In this document: positions 8,964 through 16,880 of the stretch, piece by piece
Position numbering within the stretch: the first letter of the stretch is position 1
Layout: the number at the start of each line of letters is the position of its first letter
Assembly: GCA_902785075.1 (NCBI GenBank)
Contig: CACZXN010000021.1
Coordinates: 1 to 35,479, forward strand
Reading direction: 5' to 3'
Source: an uncultured Bacteroidales bacterium
GTDB lineage: Bacteria; Bacteroidota; Bacteroidia; Bacteroidales; Bacteroidaceae
Length of the DNA stretch: 35,479 nt
The notes under the pieces: generated by a model
Told to the model about the DNA's origin: nothing
The model's database searches: none
The model's input: the letters and a program-made list of their open reading frames with translations, nothing else
Translations under genes and position numbers: made by a program

Positions 8964-8996
8964 TTTGGTAGTTTCAGAATAATCTGCTATCTTTGC
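8964..8996 (+). promoter_or_regulatory. Promoter of the TM2-ATPase-DUF4435-DUF3109 unit
   Basis: TTTG (8964-8967), 20-bp spacer, TATCTTTGC (8988-8996): a full match to the Bacteroidetes housekeeping promoter pattern. It is 35 bp upstream of the first ATG. It is the only such promoter seen before the terminator at 11821, so the four genes are probably one transcript. Confidence 0.85.
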
Positions 8997-9031
8997 ACAC
9001 GTAAATAACTTTCATTAAACTATACACAATT

Positions 9032-9376
9032 ATGGATGCAGAAAAAGTAAATTTGTTTTTGTCAACAAAAGGTGAAAAATTCCCAGCAGATGCGCTTCCA
9101 ATGATTAGAGAGCGTTTGGAAAATCTTCCAGCAGATCGTGAAATGGCAGTTTCAGCAATGGAGGTAAAAGACCCAACAACAGCCCTTTTGCTGTCGTTTC
9201 TGGTGTTCTTTGGCTTTAGTGGTGTAGATCGTATTTTCATTGGTGATATCGGTTTGGGTATTGCAAAATTCTTGACAGGTGGAGGATGTGGCATCTGGGC
9301 TATCATCGACTTCTTCCTGATTATGGATGCTACGAAGAAAAAGAACTTTGAGAAATTCATGCAGACAATCGCATAA
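9032..9376 (+). CDS. TM2 domain membrane protein
   Basis: 114 aa. The N-terminal half (1-48) is soluble and charged. It is followed by the TM2 signature: helix 1 (TALLLSFLVFFGFSG), the G-x-DR-x(3)-G turn (GVDRIFIGDIG), a short amphipathic link ending in TGGGCGIW, and helix 2 (AIIDFFLIMDA). TM2 proteins are small bitopic-hairpin inner-membrane proteins without a settled biochemical role in bacteria. The stop is only 3 bp before the ATPase start, so it is the first gene of a four-gene unit and may tether the other products to the membrane; this last point is inference. Confidence 0.9.
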   Translation: MDAEKVNLFLSTKGEKFPADALPMIRERLENLPADREMAVSAMEVKDPTTALLLSFLVFFGFSGVDRIFIGDIGLGIAKFLTGGGCGIWAIIDFFLIMDATKKKNFEKFMQTIA

Positions 9377-9379
9377 CAA

Positions 9380-10207
9380 ATGAAACAAGCAGAATACATC
9401 CAAAGCATTGAGATCAAGGCACTGTGGAAGGGAGGCAAACACATAAAGTGGGAACTGAACCCTACGGTGAACATCCTGAGTGGTATCAACGGGGTGGGAA
9501 AGAGCACCATTATCAATCACTCTGCCAAGATGCTGAAACTCATCGACAGTGGTGAGTTCCAGTCGGGTGAAGTGATGGAGGGTGTCATCATAAAACTATT
9601 CCCAGAAGATGCAACGAGTATCAAATTCGATATCATCCGTTCGTTCGACCGTCCGCTTCTTAATAGTAATCTGCTTGAAAAACTTGCTGATTCAAGGGTA
9701 AAGACAGAACTCGACTGGCAAATCTACAAGCTGCAGAAGCGGTTCTTGGACTATCAGGTAAACATAGGCAACCAAATCATTGAACTCCTAACCAGTGGAG
9801 ATCCTGAAGACCAAATGAAGGCCGCACTGGTATCATCTCCGAAGATGAAGTTCCAGAACATCATGGATGAGTTGTTTAAGGATACCAACAAAACCATTGA
9901 CCGTAAGAGCAACGAGATTCAGTTTTCTCAAAATGGAGAGGTGCTCACACCTTATCAGTTGTCTTCTGGCGAGAAACAGATGCTGGTCATCATGCTGACC
10001 GTGCTTGTGGAAAACAATGAACACTATGCCCTGTTGATGGATGAACCTGAAATCAGTCTCCATATAGAATGGCAGAAAGGTTTGCTCAATCTCATCCGTG
10101 AACTTAACCCTAATGTGCAGATCATCCTTTCAACCCATTCACCTGCCCTCATTATGGACGGGTGGATGGATATTGTGACTGAAGTGGAAGATGTGACGGT
10201 GAAGTAA
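9380..10207 (+). CDS. Compact SMC/RecF-like AAA ATPase, AriA-like partner of DUF4435
   Basis: 275 aa, an ABC-type ATPase head with little insertion. Visible motifs: Walker A SGINGVGKST (residues 34-43, K41), ABC signature LSSGEKQ (194-200), Walker B ALLMDEPE (D221-E222) and H-loop STHSP (H253). The order and spacing fit the AAA_15/AAA_21 group found in OLD-like and PARIS systems, where the ATPase forms a scaffold and sensor. Two bases separate its stop from the DUF4435 gene. I see no long coiled coil, and the protein is short for its class. The ATPase fold is sure; a role in defence is inferred from its partner. A conserved housekeeping role in nucleic-acid metabolism is the alternative. Confidence 0.88.
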   Translation: MKQAEYIQSIEIKALWKGGKHIKWELNPTVNILSGINGVGKSTIINHSAKMLKLIDSGEFQSGEVMEGVIIKLFPEDATSIKFDIIRSFDRPLLNSNLLEKLADSRVKTELDWQIYKLQKRFLDYQVNIGNQIIELLTSGDPEDQMKAALVSSPKMKFQNIMDELFKDTNKTIDRKSNEIQFSQNGEVLTPYQLSSGEKQMLVIMLTVLVENNEHYALLMDEPEISLHIEWQKGLLNLIRELNPNVQIILSTHSPALIMDGWMDIVTEVEDVTVK

Positions 10208-10209
10208 AC

Positions 10210-11211
10210 ATGCCCAAGCGATTAGTAGATAATGTCAATTCGCGCTACTTTGAGGCAGCTAACCACATGCGGCCAAAGTGGAAGAAGCATAAAGTCATCG
10301 TATATGTAGAAAGTTACGATGACATATTCTTTTGGCGCGATGTGTTGGCAGAGTTCGAAACGGACGAATTGGGTTTTGAAATTGTTCTTCCTTCACGTTC
10401 TAATCTCAGTAGAGGCAAGAAGTCTGCGATTACCAATAATCTGGGCAAAGGGCTTGGTACAAGCATGATTGCCTGTGTGGATGCCGACCTCGATTATCTG
10501 CTACAGGATAGTACCTCAACCAGTCGTGAAATCAACAACAACCCCTTTATCGTCCACACCTACGTTTACGCAATAGAGAACTATCAGTGTTATGCTGAAA
10601 GTCTGCATAACGTATGTGTGATGGCTACACTGAACGATAAGAAGGTGTTCGACTTCGTTGCTTATCTTTCTGCCTATTCGCGTACCATCTACGATCTCTT
10701 CGTATGGGCTATGTGGCTCTATCGGAACAATCGTGCCAGCATTATGCCTCTTACCACTTTGTGCAATATAGCGACGATTCATAAAGTTAATATCTTCAAT
10801 CCCGAGGAAGGGTTGGAACATTTGCGTCATAAGGTTAATCAGAAAATAGCCTGGTTACAGAAAGAGGTGCCCGAAGCGAAAGGTAAGCTGCAAGCTTTGA
10901 AAGAGGATTTGGAGAGGTTAGGACTGACTCCAGACAATGTATATCTCTTTATGCAAGGACATCACATCATGGACAACATTGTGATGGATGTGGTGAATCC
11001 TGTCTGTACGATTCTGCGAAGGGCTCGTGAAAAAGAAATTAAACAACATGCAGCTCATGCTCAGCAGATGGATAACGAACTCTCGTGTTACCAGCATAGT
11101 CAGGCTGCAGTAGAGCAGATGATTCGACGAAATACCGACTTTAAATCTTCTCCGCAATATCATCAAATGCGTCAGCGGATTTTGAGCGTGATTGAAAAAA
11201 TAAATGTGTAA
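10210..11211 (+). CDS. DUF4435 (TOPRIM-like) protein, AriB-like
   Basis: 333 aa. The N-terminal third looks like a TOPRIM fold: a beta strand ending in the conserved acid, VIVYVESYDD (E34), then IACVDADLDYLL with D91, D93 and D95, the DxD metal-binding motif. In PARIS systems the DUF4435 protein AriB is the effector nuclease, kept silent by the ATPase AriA. The middle (about 120-200) is rich in Tyr, Trp and aromatic residues (NYQCYAES, FVWAMWLYRNN). The C-terminal part is helical and charged, with coiled-coil potential near 205-235 and 275-330. No signal peptide or membrane span. The possible catalytic acids are intact, so activity is plausible but not shown. Confidence 0.85.
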   Translation: MPKRLVDNVNSRYFEAANHMRPKWKKHKVIVYVESYDDIFFWRDVLAEFETDELGFEIVLPSRSNLSRGKKSAITNNLGKGLGTSMIACVDADLDYLLQDSTSTSREINNNPFIVHTYVYAIENYQCYAESLHNVCVMATLNDKKVFDFVAYLSAYSRTIYDLFVWAMWLYRNNRASIMPLTTLCNIATIHKVNIFNPEEGLEHLRHKVNQKIAWLQKEVPEAKGKLQALKEDLERLGLTPDNVYLFMQGHHIMDNIVMDVVNPVCTILRRAREKEIKQHAAHAQQMDNELSCYQHSQAAVEQMIRRNTDFKSSPQYHQMRQRILSVIEKINV

Positions 11212-11217
11212 TCTCCT

Positions 11218-11802
11218 ATGCTCGAAATCCAAGACACTCTCGTCTCTCTAGATCTTTTCTCACAGCATTTTTGTTGCGACCTCGCTGTGTGTAAGGGATG
11301 TTGTTGTGTTGAAGGTGATGCAGGGGCGCCTGTAGAAGAGGACGAAATTGCAGAGATAGAGGAAGCAATGGAAGTCGTTTGGGATGAACTCACTCCAGAG
11401 GCTCGTGATGTCATTCATCAACAAGGAGTGGTATATGCCGACCCTTCGGGCGAACTGGTTACCAGTATAGTTAATAATCGGGATTGTGTGTTTGCTAACC
11501 ACGATGCAGATGGAACTTGTTTCTGTGTACTCGACCGAGCCTATCGGGATGGTCGTACTAAGTTCCAGAAACCCATCTCCTGTCACCTCTATCCCGTTCG
11601 CTTGAAGAACATCGCAGGTACCGTAGGAGTGAATTACGATAGATGGGACATCTGCCGATGTGGGGTAGAGCTAGGATGTAAACTCTCTTTGCCTCTCTAT
11701 CGATTCCTCAAGGAGCCTCTCATCCGCAGATTCGGTAAGTCTTGGTGGGATGAATGCGACCTTGCTTACAATGAACTGAAGAAGGCAGGCTATTTGGATT
11801 AA
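11218..11802 (+). CDS. DUF3109 family Cys-rich protein
   Basis: 194 aa. Cysteines cluster at C19, C20, C25, C28, C29 and C30 (HFCCDLAVCKGCCC), then GTCFC, PISCHLYPVR, and DICRCGVELGC. This pattern is that of DUF3109, related to the YkgJ-type proteins thought to bind zinc or an iron-sulphur cluster. It has no signal peptide. It follows the DUF4435 gene by 6 bp and is the last gene before a terminator. The substrate or partner is unknown. The metal-binding idea follows from the cysteines only. Confidence 0.87.
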   Translation: MLEIQDTLVSLDLFSQHFCCDLAVCKGCCCVEGDAGAPVEEDEIAEIEEAMEVVWDELTPEARDVIHQQGVVYADPSGELVTSIVNNRDCVFANHDADGTCFCVLDRAYRDGRTKFQKPISCHLYPVRLKNIAGTVGVNYDRWDICRCGVELGCKLSLPLYRFLKEPLIRRFGKSWWDECDLAYNELKKAGYLD

Positions 11803-11820
11803 CCCAATACTTATCAAAAC

Positions 11821-11853
11821 AAAAAGCGACACCCTCATGGATGTCGCTTTTCT
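11821..11853. terminator. Bidirectional Rho-independent terminator
   Basis: AAAAGCGACA and its complement TGTCGCTTTT flank a short loop, with A-rich and T-rich sides, between the convergent DUF3109 and pckA genes. It can end transcription from both directions. Confidence 0.88.
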
Positions 11854-11870
11854 TTGTGCTGAGTGAGCTA

Positions 11871-13484
11871 TTAGAGCTTTGGACCAGCAGCAACAAGTGC
11901 TTTACCTGCTGCGTTGGTAGTATATTTGTCGAAGTTCTTGATGAAACGACCAGCAAGATCCTTAGCTTTCTCTTCCCAAGTCTTAGGATCTGCGTAAGTG
12001 TCGCGAGGATCGAGGATTGCTGGGTTTACGTTTGGCAGAGATGTTGGTACTTCGAAGTCGAAGAATGGAATCTTCTTTGTTTCAGCCTTGAGGATTGAAC
12101 CGTCGAGGATTGCATCGATAATACCACGAGTATCAGGAATAGAGATACGCTTGCCTGTTCCGTTCCAACCAGTGTTTACGAGGTATGCCTTAGCACCAGA
12201 CTTCTGCATCTTCTTTACGAGTTCCTCCGCATATTTAGTTGGGTGAAGCTCAAGGAATGCCTGGCCGAAGCAAGCAGAGAATGTAGGAGTTGGTTCAGTG
12301 ATACCACGCTCTGTTCCTGCCAACTTAGCAGTGAAACCAGAGAGGAAGTAGTACTGAGTCTGCTCTGGAGTAAGGATAGATACTGGAGGCAGAACTCCGA
12401 ATGCGTCAGCAGAAAGGAAGATTACGTTCTTTGCAGCAGGACCTGCGCTCTTACCGGCAACCTTCTTTACGATGTTCTTGATGTGGTCGATTGGGTAGCT
12501 TACACGAGTGTTCTCAGTTACGCTCTTATCAGCAAAGTCAATCTTGCCATCCTTATCTACTGTTACGTTCTCAAGAAGAGCGTTGCGCTTAATAGCACCG
12601 TAGATGTCAGGCTCATTCTCCTTAGAGAGGTTGATCACCTTTGCGTAGCAACCACCTTCGAGGTTGAATACACCTTCGTCATCCCATCCGTGCTCATCGT
12701 CACCAATGAGCAGACGCTTTGGATCTGTAGAAAGAGTAGTCTTACCTGTACCAGAGAGACCGAAGAAGATAGCTGTGTTCTTACCTTCCATATCTGTGTT
12801 AGCAGAGCAGTGCATAGATGCGATGCCCTGAAGTGGAAGGTAATAGTTCTGCATTGAGAACATACCCTTCTTCATCTCACCACCATACCAAGTGTTGATG
12901 ATAACCTGTTCGCGGCTTGTTGTGTTGAATGCAACACAAGTATCTGAATTGAGGCCGAGCTCTTTGTAGTTCTCAACCTTAGCCTTTGATGCGTTGAAGA
13001 TAACGAAGTTTGGCTCAAAAGTAGCGAGTTCAGCTTCTGTTGGCTGGATGAACATGTTCTTAATGAAGTGTGCCTGCCATGCTACTTCTACAATGAAACG
13101 TACTGCAAGACGAGTTGCTTCGTTTGCTCCACAGAATGCGTCAACTACATAGAGCTGCTTGTTTGAAAGCTCCTTGATAGCGATGTCTTTAACCTGTGCC
13201 CAAACAGCTTCTGTCATTGGGTGGTTGTCGTTCTTGTAACCTTCAGTGGTCCACCAAACCTTATCGTGGCTCTGAGCATCGTCTACGATATATTTGTCCT
13301 TAGGTGAACGACCTGTGAAGACACCTGTCATCACGTTTACTGCACCAAGTTCAGTTTCCTGACCTACCTCATAACCAGTAAGAGAAGGGTCAACTTCTGC
13401 CTTGTAAAGATCCTCGAAAGAAGGATTGTGAGCAATCACTGTTGAACCAGTGATGCCGTACTTTGTTAAGTCTAATGCTGCCAT
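11871..13484 (-). CDS. pckA: Phosphoenolpyruvate carboxykinase (ATP)
   Basis: Interconverts oxaloacetate + ATP and PEP + CO2 + ADP. In succinate-producing Bacteroidales it usually runs in the carboxylating direction to fix CO2 and make ATP. 537 aa, typical length. The phosphate-binding loop is [11 protein letters not shown] with K248-T249. The metal-binding kinase-2 motif is [10 protein letters not shown], followed by [22 protein letters not shown] (substrate arginine) lies near residue 58. Codons look optimised, as expected for a highly expressed gene. A TAACTTTG box lies about 100 bp upstream. Confidence 0.98.
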   Translation of the reverse strand: MAALDLTKYGITGSTVIAHNPSFEDLYKAEVDPSLTGYEVGQETELGAVNVMTGVFTGRSPKDKYIVDDAQSHDKVWWTTEGYKNDNHPMTEAVWAQVKDIAIKELSNKQLYVVDAFCGANEATRLAVRFIVEVAWQAHFIKNMFIQPTEAELATFEPNFVIFNASKAKVENYKELGLNSDTCVAFNTTSREQVIINTWYGGEMKKGMFSMQNYYLPLQGIASMHCSANTDMEGKNTAIFFGLSGTGKTTLSTDPKRLLIGDDEHGWDDEGVFNLEGGCYAKVINLSKENEPDIYGAIKRNALLENVTVDKDGKIDFADKSVTENTRVSYPIDHIKNIVKKVAGKSAGPAAKNVIFLSADAFGVLPPVSILTPEQTQYYFLSGFTAKLAGTERGITEPTPTFSACFGQAFLELHPTKYAEELVKKMQKSGAKAYLVNTGWNGTGKRISIPDTRGIIDAILDGSILKAETKKIPFFDFEVPTSLPNVNPAILDPRDTYADPKTWEEKAKDLAGRFIKNFDKYTTNAAGKALVAAGPKL

Positions 13485-13580
13485 AATAATTTATATGCTT
13501 TAAGTTGTTAAAAATTAATTCCTTTTTGAGTGATTGCTTGTCTTCAGAGAAGGCAACGATTCGCAAATCCTAAAAATCAA

Positions 13581-13590
13581 TACAAAGTTA
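13581..13590 (-). promoter_or_regulatory. Likely -7 box of pckA
   Basis: The minus strand reads TAACTTTGTA, a good -7 box, leaving a leader of about 90 nt before the pckA ATG. No TTTG was found at the normal distance upstream, so the -33 element is weak or absent. Confidence 0.55.
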
Positions 13591-13668
13591 CGCATAATTA
13601 ATAAGATGGCCATTTTCTATTGATCATTTTTTATGTTTCGTTCTTCACTTTTTGATTTTTTTACTCAC

Positions 13669-13700
13669 TTTGCTACACTGATTTTGCAAATGTGAGCAAA
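13669..13700. promoter_or_regulatory. Inverted repeat upstream of the GH31 promoter
   Basis: TTTGCTACAC (13669-13678) and GTGAGCAAA (13692-13700) are near-complementary arms (one extra A) just upstream of the -33 element at 13704. An operator is possible, but the sequence is short and AT-rich. Confidence 0.3.
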
Positions 13701-13703
13701 TTG

Positions 13704-13736
13704 TTTGGTCATTCCCGTAATTTGCATTATCTTTGC
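13704..13736 (+). promoter_or_regulatory. Promoter of the GH31 gene
   Basis: TTTG (13704-13707), 20-bp spacer, TATCTTTGC (13728-13736), leaving a leader of about 80 nt before the ATG at 13826. Full match to the Bacteroidetes pattern. Confidence 0.85.
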
Positions 13737-13825
13737 AAACGGATTAAAAACTGAAGCATTTCTTTTAGCCGGCAGGCTTAATTCTTTGCGAAGTATAACT
13801 AATCAAAAAAATAAACAACCCATTT

Positions 13826-16156
13826 ATGAAGAAAAGTCTTTTCGTATTATTAGGAACATTGCTGATAGCAACTGTCAGCAAAGCTCAGGATGTGAAGATT
13901 GAGTTCATCACGCCAAACATTGTACATGTTGTAAAAGGAGTACCCACGAAAACATTGGTCGTTACGGCAAAACCAATGGACAAAAGTCAATGGTCTACGT
14001 CCAAAGGTCAATGGAAGAGTAAGGCGCTGACTATACGTCAGGACGCGCAGGGAAATCTGACATTTCTCACTGCTAAAGGTGCAGTTTTGCTTCAAGAGAA
14101 GAATTGCGACGTCAGTGGTGCTCGTCAGACCTTCACCCTCGACGCGGATGAGGCTGTCTATGGTTTGGGAACCATCCAAAATGGTAAGATGAACCGTCGT
14201 GGTGAGAAAAAACGTATGGAGCAGTCTAACCTTGAGGACTTCCAGAATGTGTTGCAGAGTATCAAGGGATGGGGTCTCTATTGGGAGAACTATTCTCCTA
14301 CAGTTTTCGAAGATAACGCTCAAGGTATGTCTTTCGACTCTGAGGTCGGTGAGGGAGTGGATTATTACTTTATGTATGGAGGCAGCGCCGATGGTGTGAT
14401 TGCTCAGATGCGTTATCTCTCTGGTGATGTGCCGATGTTCCCTCTGTGGACCTTTGGATACTGGCAGTCTAAGGAGCGTTATAAGACTGCTGCAGAAACA
14501 GAAGGTATTGTTGACAAGTATCGCGAACTCAATGTGCCACTCGATGGTATTATTCAGGATTGGCAGTACTGGGGCTCGAACTACCTATGGAATGCGATGG
14601 ACTTTCTTGCAGAAGACTTTTCAAATGGCAAACAGCTCATTCAGAATGTACATCGTAAACATGCTCATTTCATGATTTCCATTTGGGCAAGCTTTGGGCC
14701 TCAAACCCAACAATTCCGTGAGTTGGATGAAAAAGGTTTGTTGCTCCCTATCGAGACTTGGCCACAGAGTGGTATCTCGCATATTTGGCCACCTGACATG
14801 AAGTATCCTTCTGGTGTGAAGGTTTACGATGCTTTCAGTCCTGTCGCTCGAGACATCTATTGGAAATACCTTAAGACTCTTTACGATTATGGTACGGATG
14901 CGTGGTGGATGGACTCAACAGATCCAGACTTCTTCAATCCGAAAGAGAGCGATTACGCCCATCCTGTGACAGGCGGAACATGGCGCTCACTCCGCAATGC
15001 TTTCCCATTGGAGACCGTTCGTGGTATTTATCAGTCGCAGCGCAAGGACGACCGAGGTAAACGTATTTTCATTATGACTCGCTCATCGTTTGCAGGTCAG
15101 CAGCACTATGGCTCAAATATGTGGAGCGGTGATGTCAATTCATCGTGGGATATGCTACGTAAGCAAGTACCTGCGGGACTGAGCTTCACACTCACAGGTA
15201 ATCCAAATTTCAATACTGATATTGGCGGTTTCTTCTGCGGCTCTTACAACACTCGAGGTGGAGGCTCTGCTCCTCGCAATCCGCAGTTTCAGGAGCTTTA
15301 TGTTCGTTGGATGCAGTATGGCCTATTCTGCCCTGTATTCCGTAGTCATGGAGCTGATGCTCCACGTGAGATCTGGCAGTTCGGTAAGAAGGGTGAACCC
15401 GTTTATGATGCCATCGAAAAACAGATACGCTTGCGCTATAGGTTTATACCTTATTTATATAGTATAGCTTGGCAGGTGACTTCAAACAACGACAGCTATA
15501 TGCGTCCACTTTTCGCAGACTTTGCTGCGGATAAGACGGTTTGGGATATGACAGATGAATTTATGTTTGGTCACAGTATTCTTGCTTGTCCGATTGTCAA
15601 TCCTCAGTATACTGAGGAGCGTATCATCCGCACCAACGAAATGACAGGTTGGAACCGTCAGAATGCTACTGAGAGTGGTGCTACGGGAGCTGTTGATTTC
15701 ACAGCCACAAAAACTGCTACAAAATATCTGCCTAAGGGAGCTGAGTGGTATGACTTCTGGACCGGTAAACGCTATCAAGGAGCACAGAATATCGAGTTGC
15801 AGACATCGCTAGATCGCGTGCCGATGTTCGTACGTGCAGGTAGCATATTGCCCCTCGGACCCGAGATGCAGTACGTAGGCGAGAAGACTTGGGATAATCT
15901 TGAGATACGGGTTTATCCTGGAGCTAATGGTCAGTTCGTACTCTATGAAGATGAGGGTGATAATTACAATTACGAGAAGGGTACCTATTCTACCATTACT
16001 TTCGATTGGAGCGATAAAAACCATACGCTCACGATAGGTTCACGTCAAGGCAACTATCCTGGTATGCTGCAGTCACGCAAGTTCACGGTTGTCACACCTG
16101 ATGGCCGTCAGAAGACTGTTGACTATCGTGGTGTTAAGACCCAAGTGCGACTCTGA
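13826..16156 (+). CDS. GH31 alpha-glycosidase (alpha-glucosidase or alpha-xylosidase)
   Basis: 776 aa, with signal peptide MKKSLFVLLGTLLIATVSKA cut before Q. An N-terminal beta-sandwich (about 20-215) leads to the catalytic barrel: PLWTFGYWQSKERY (the usual entry motif), nucleophile D363 in AWWMDSTDPDF, acid/base D436 in MWSGDVNSSW, and TGNPNFNTDIGGFF. A C-terminal beta region (from about 590) ends the protein. The DSTDPD form of the nucleophile loop is closer to alpha-xylosidase-like GH31 members than to classic alpha-glucosidases with DMNE. No PA14 insert is apparent, unlike some xyloglucan enzymes of Bacteroides. A start at 13705 in another frame is spurious. Substrate uncertain. Confidence 0.92.
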   Translation: MKKSLFVLLGTLLIATVSKAQDVKIEFITPNIVHVVKGVPTKTLVVTAKPMDKSQWSTSKGQWKSKALTIRQDAQGNLTFLTAKGAVLLQEKNCDVSGARQTFTLDADEAVYGLGTIQNGKMNRRGEKKRMEQSNLEDFQNVLQSIKGWGLYWENYSPTVFEDNAQGMSFDSEVGEGVDYYFMYGGSADGVIAQMRYLSGDVPMFPLWTFGYWQSKERYKTAAETEGIVDKYRELNVPLDGIIQDWQYWGSNYLWNAMDFLAEDFSNGKQLIQNVHRKHAHFMISIWASFGPQTQQFRELDEKGLLLPIETWPQSGISHIWPPDMKYPSGVKVYDAFSPVARDIYWKYLKTLYDYGTDAWWMDSTDPDFFNPKESDYAHPVTGGTWRSLRNAFPLETVRGIYQSQRKDDRGKRIFIMTRSSFAGQQHYGSNMWSGDVNSSWDMLRKQVPAGLSFTLTGNPNFNTDIGGFFCGSYNTRGGGSAPRNPQFQELYVRWMQYGLFCPVFRSHGADAPREIWQFGKKGEPVYDAIEKQIRLRYRFIPYLYSIAWQVTSNNDSYMRPLFADFAADKTVWDMTDEFMFGHSILACPIVNPQYTEERIIRTNEMTGWNRQNATESGATGAVDFTATKTATKYLPKGAEWYDFWTGKRYQGAQNIELQTSLDRVPMFVRAGSILPLGPEMQYVGEKTWDNLEIRVYPGANGQFVLYEDEGDNYNYEKGTYSTITFDWSDKNHTLTIGSRQGNYPGMLQSRKFTVVTPDGRQKTVDYRGVKTQVRL

Positions 16157-16289
16157 TTCTAGCTAACTCTATTGTTAGTCTTGCGTGTCAAAAAACGATT
16201 TTTAATTTTCGTTTTATTCATCACAATATGTGGTTTTGCAAGTAATGTGAAAAAAAAGTGAATGGAGGTGAATTATTTTCTTAAAATTG
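16157..16289. other. Spacer after GH31, no gene
   Basis: AT-rich, no ORF of note. A weak 5-bp hairpin (CTAAC/GTTAG, 16163-16178) follows the GH31 stop without a T tract beside it, so it is not called a terminator. The word TGCAAGTAATGTGA (16237-16250) resembles words upstream of two other promoters in this region. Confidence 0.4.
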
Positions 16290-16321
16290 TTTGTCATTAC
16301 AAATAATTATTGTATTTTTGC
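16290..16321 (+). promoter_or_regulatory. Promoter of the DUF2795 gene
   Basis: TTTG (16290-16293), 19-bp spacer, TATTTTTGC (16313-16321). The transcript would have a leader of about 85 nt before the ATG at 16414. Confidence 0.8.
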
Positions 16322-16400
16322 GGCTCAAAAGAAGAGGATGATCTTGTGAGACGTATCAAAAACAAAGAAATTAATAACCTAAATTTACCATAAATCACAA

Positions 16401-16407
16401 AAGGAGG
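16401..16407 (+). promoter_or_regulatory. Unusually strong Shine-Dalgarno of the DUF2795 gene
   Basis: AAGGAGG, complementary to the 3' end of typical 16S rRNA, 6 bases before the ATG. Most genes in this window have no such site, as is normal for Bacteroidetes, so it stands out. Confidence 0.75.
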
Positions 16408-16413
16408 AAGCCT

Positions 16414-16635
16414 ATGTATTGGACATTGGAATTGGCTACAAAATTGGAAGATGCTCCTTGGCCAGCAACTAAAGACGAACTGATTGACTATGCAACTCGT
16501 TCAGGAGCACCGCTTGAAGTGCTTGAAAACCTTCAAGAGATAGAAGATGAGGGCGATGTTTATGAGAGCATAGAGGAAATATGGCCAGACTATCCGTCTA
16601 AAGAGGATTTCCTTTGGGACGAAGAAGAATATTAA
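16414..16635 (+). CDS. Small acidic DUF2795 protein
   Basis: 73 aa and very acidic towards the C-terminus (DYPSKEDFLWDEEEY). The central part, WPATKDELIDYATRSGAP then LEVLENLQEI, is the DUF2795 pattern: a short helical domain with a conserved (P/A)-x-(T/S)-K-x-EL start. Function unknown; related domains occur in small stress-associated or DNA-linked proteins, but nothing here proves that. It has its own promoter, a strong Shine-Dalgarno and a terminator, so it is a stand-alone gene that may be highly expressed. Confidence 0.88.
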   Translation: MYWTLELATKLEDAPWPATKDELIDYATRSGAPLEVLENLQEIEDEGDVYESIEEIWPDYPSKEDFLWDEEEY

Positions 16636-16666
16636 CAGACTCCCTAAAGTCTATTTGAACGATTAT

Positions 16667-16710
16667 CAGCGAGACGAACTAGAATGGTTTGCCTCGCTGG
16701 TGTTTTTTTT
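16667..16710 (+). terminator. Terminator of the DUF2795 gene
   Basis: Stem CAGCGAG (16667-16673) and CTCGCTG (16693-16699), loop of 19 nt, then a run of eight T (16703-16710), 32 bp after the stop codon. Confidence 0.85.
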
Positions 16711-16820
16711 ACAGCAGTCTGTTCGCTTGATTATTATTGTGAATAATTTGAATAATATGGCATAAACAGCTGAAGTTGGTTCACATACGCACTGCAAAAT
16801 GTGAGATATTGTTATTAAAA

Positions 16821-16852
16821 TTTGCTTTTTGTCGTACAATTCCGTACCTTTG
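16821..16852 (+). promoter_or_regulatory. Promoter of the DUF4421 gene
   Basis: TTTG (16821-16824), 20-bp spacer, TACCTTTG (16845-16852), about 28 bp before the ATG. Upstream, TCACAT (16781-16786) and ATGTGA (16799-16804) form an inverted repeat that could bind a regulator. Confidence 0.75.
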
Positions 16853-16880
16853 TATCACAAACTAATATAATCTGTTACGA

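Noticed and set aside
13705-13902. 65-aa ORF over the GH31 start
   Set aside because: Overlaps the promoter and signal peptide of GH31 in another frame; no coding features.
16163-16178. Possible terminator after GH31
   Set aside because: Only a 5-bp stem and no adjacent T tract.
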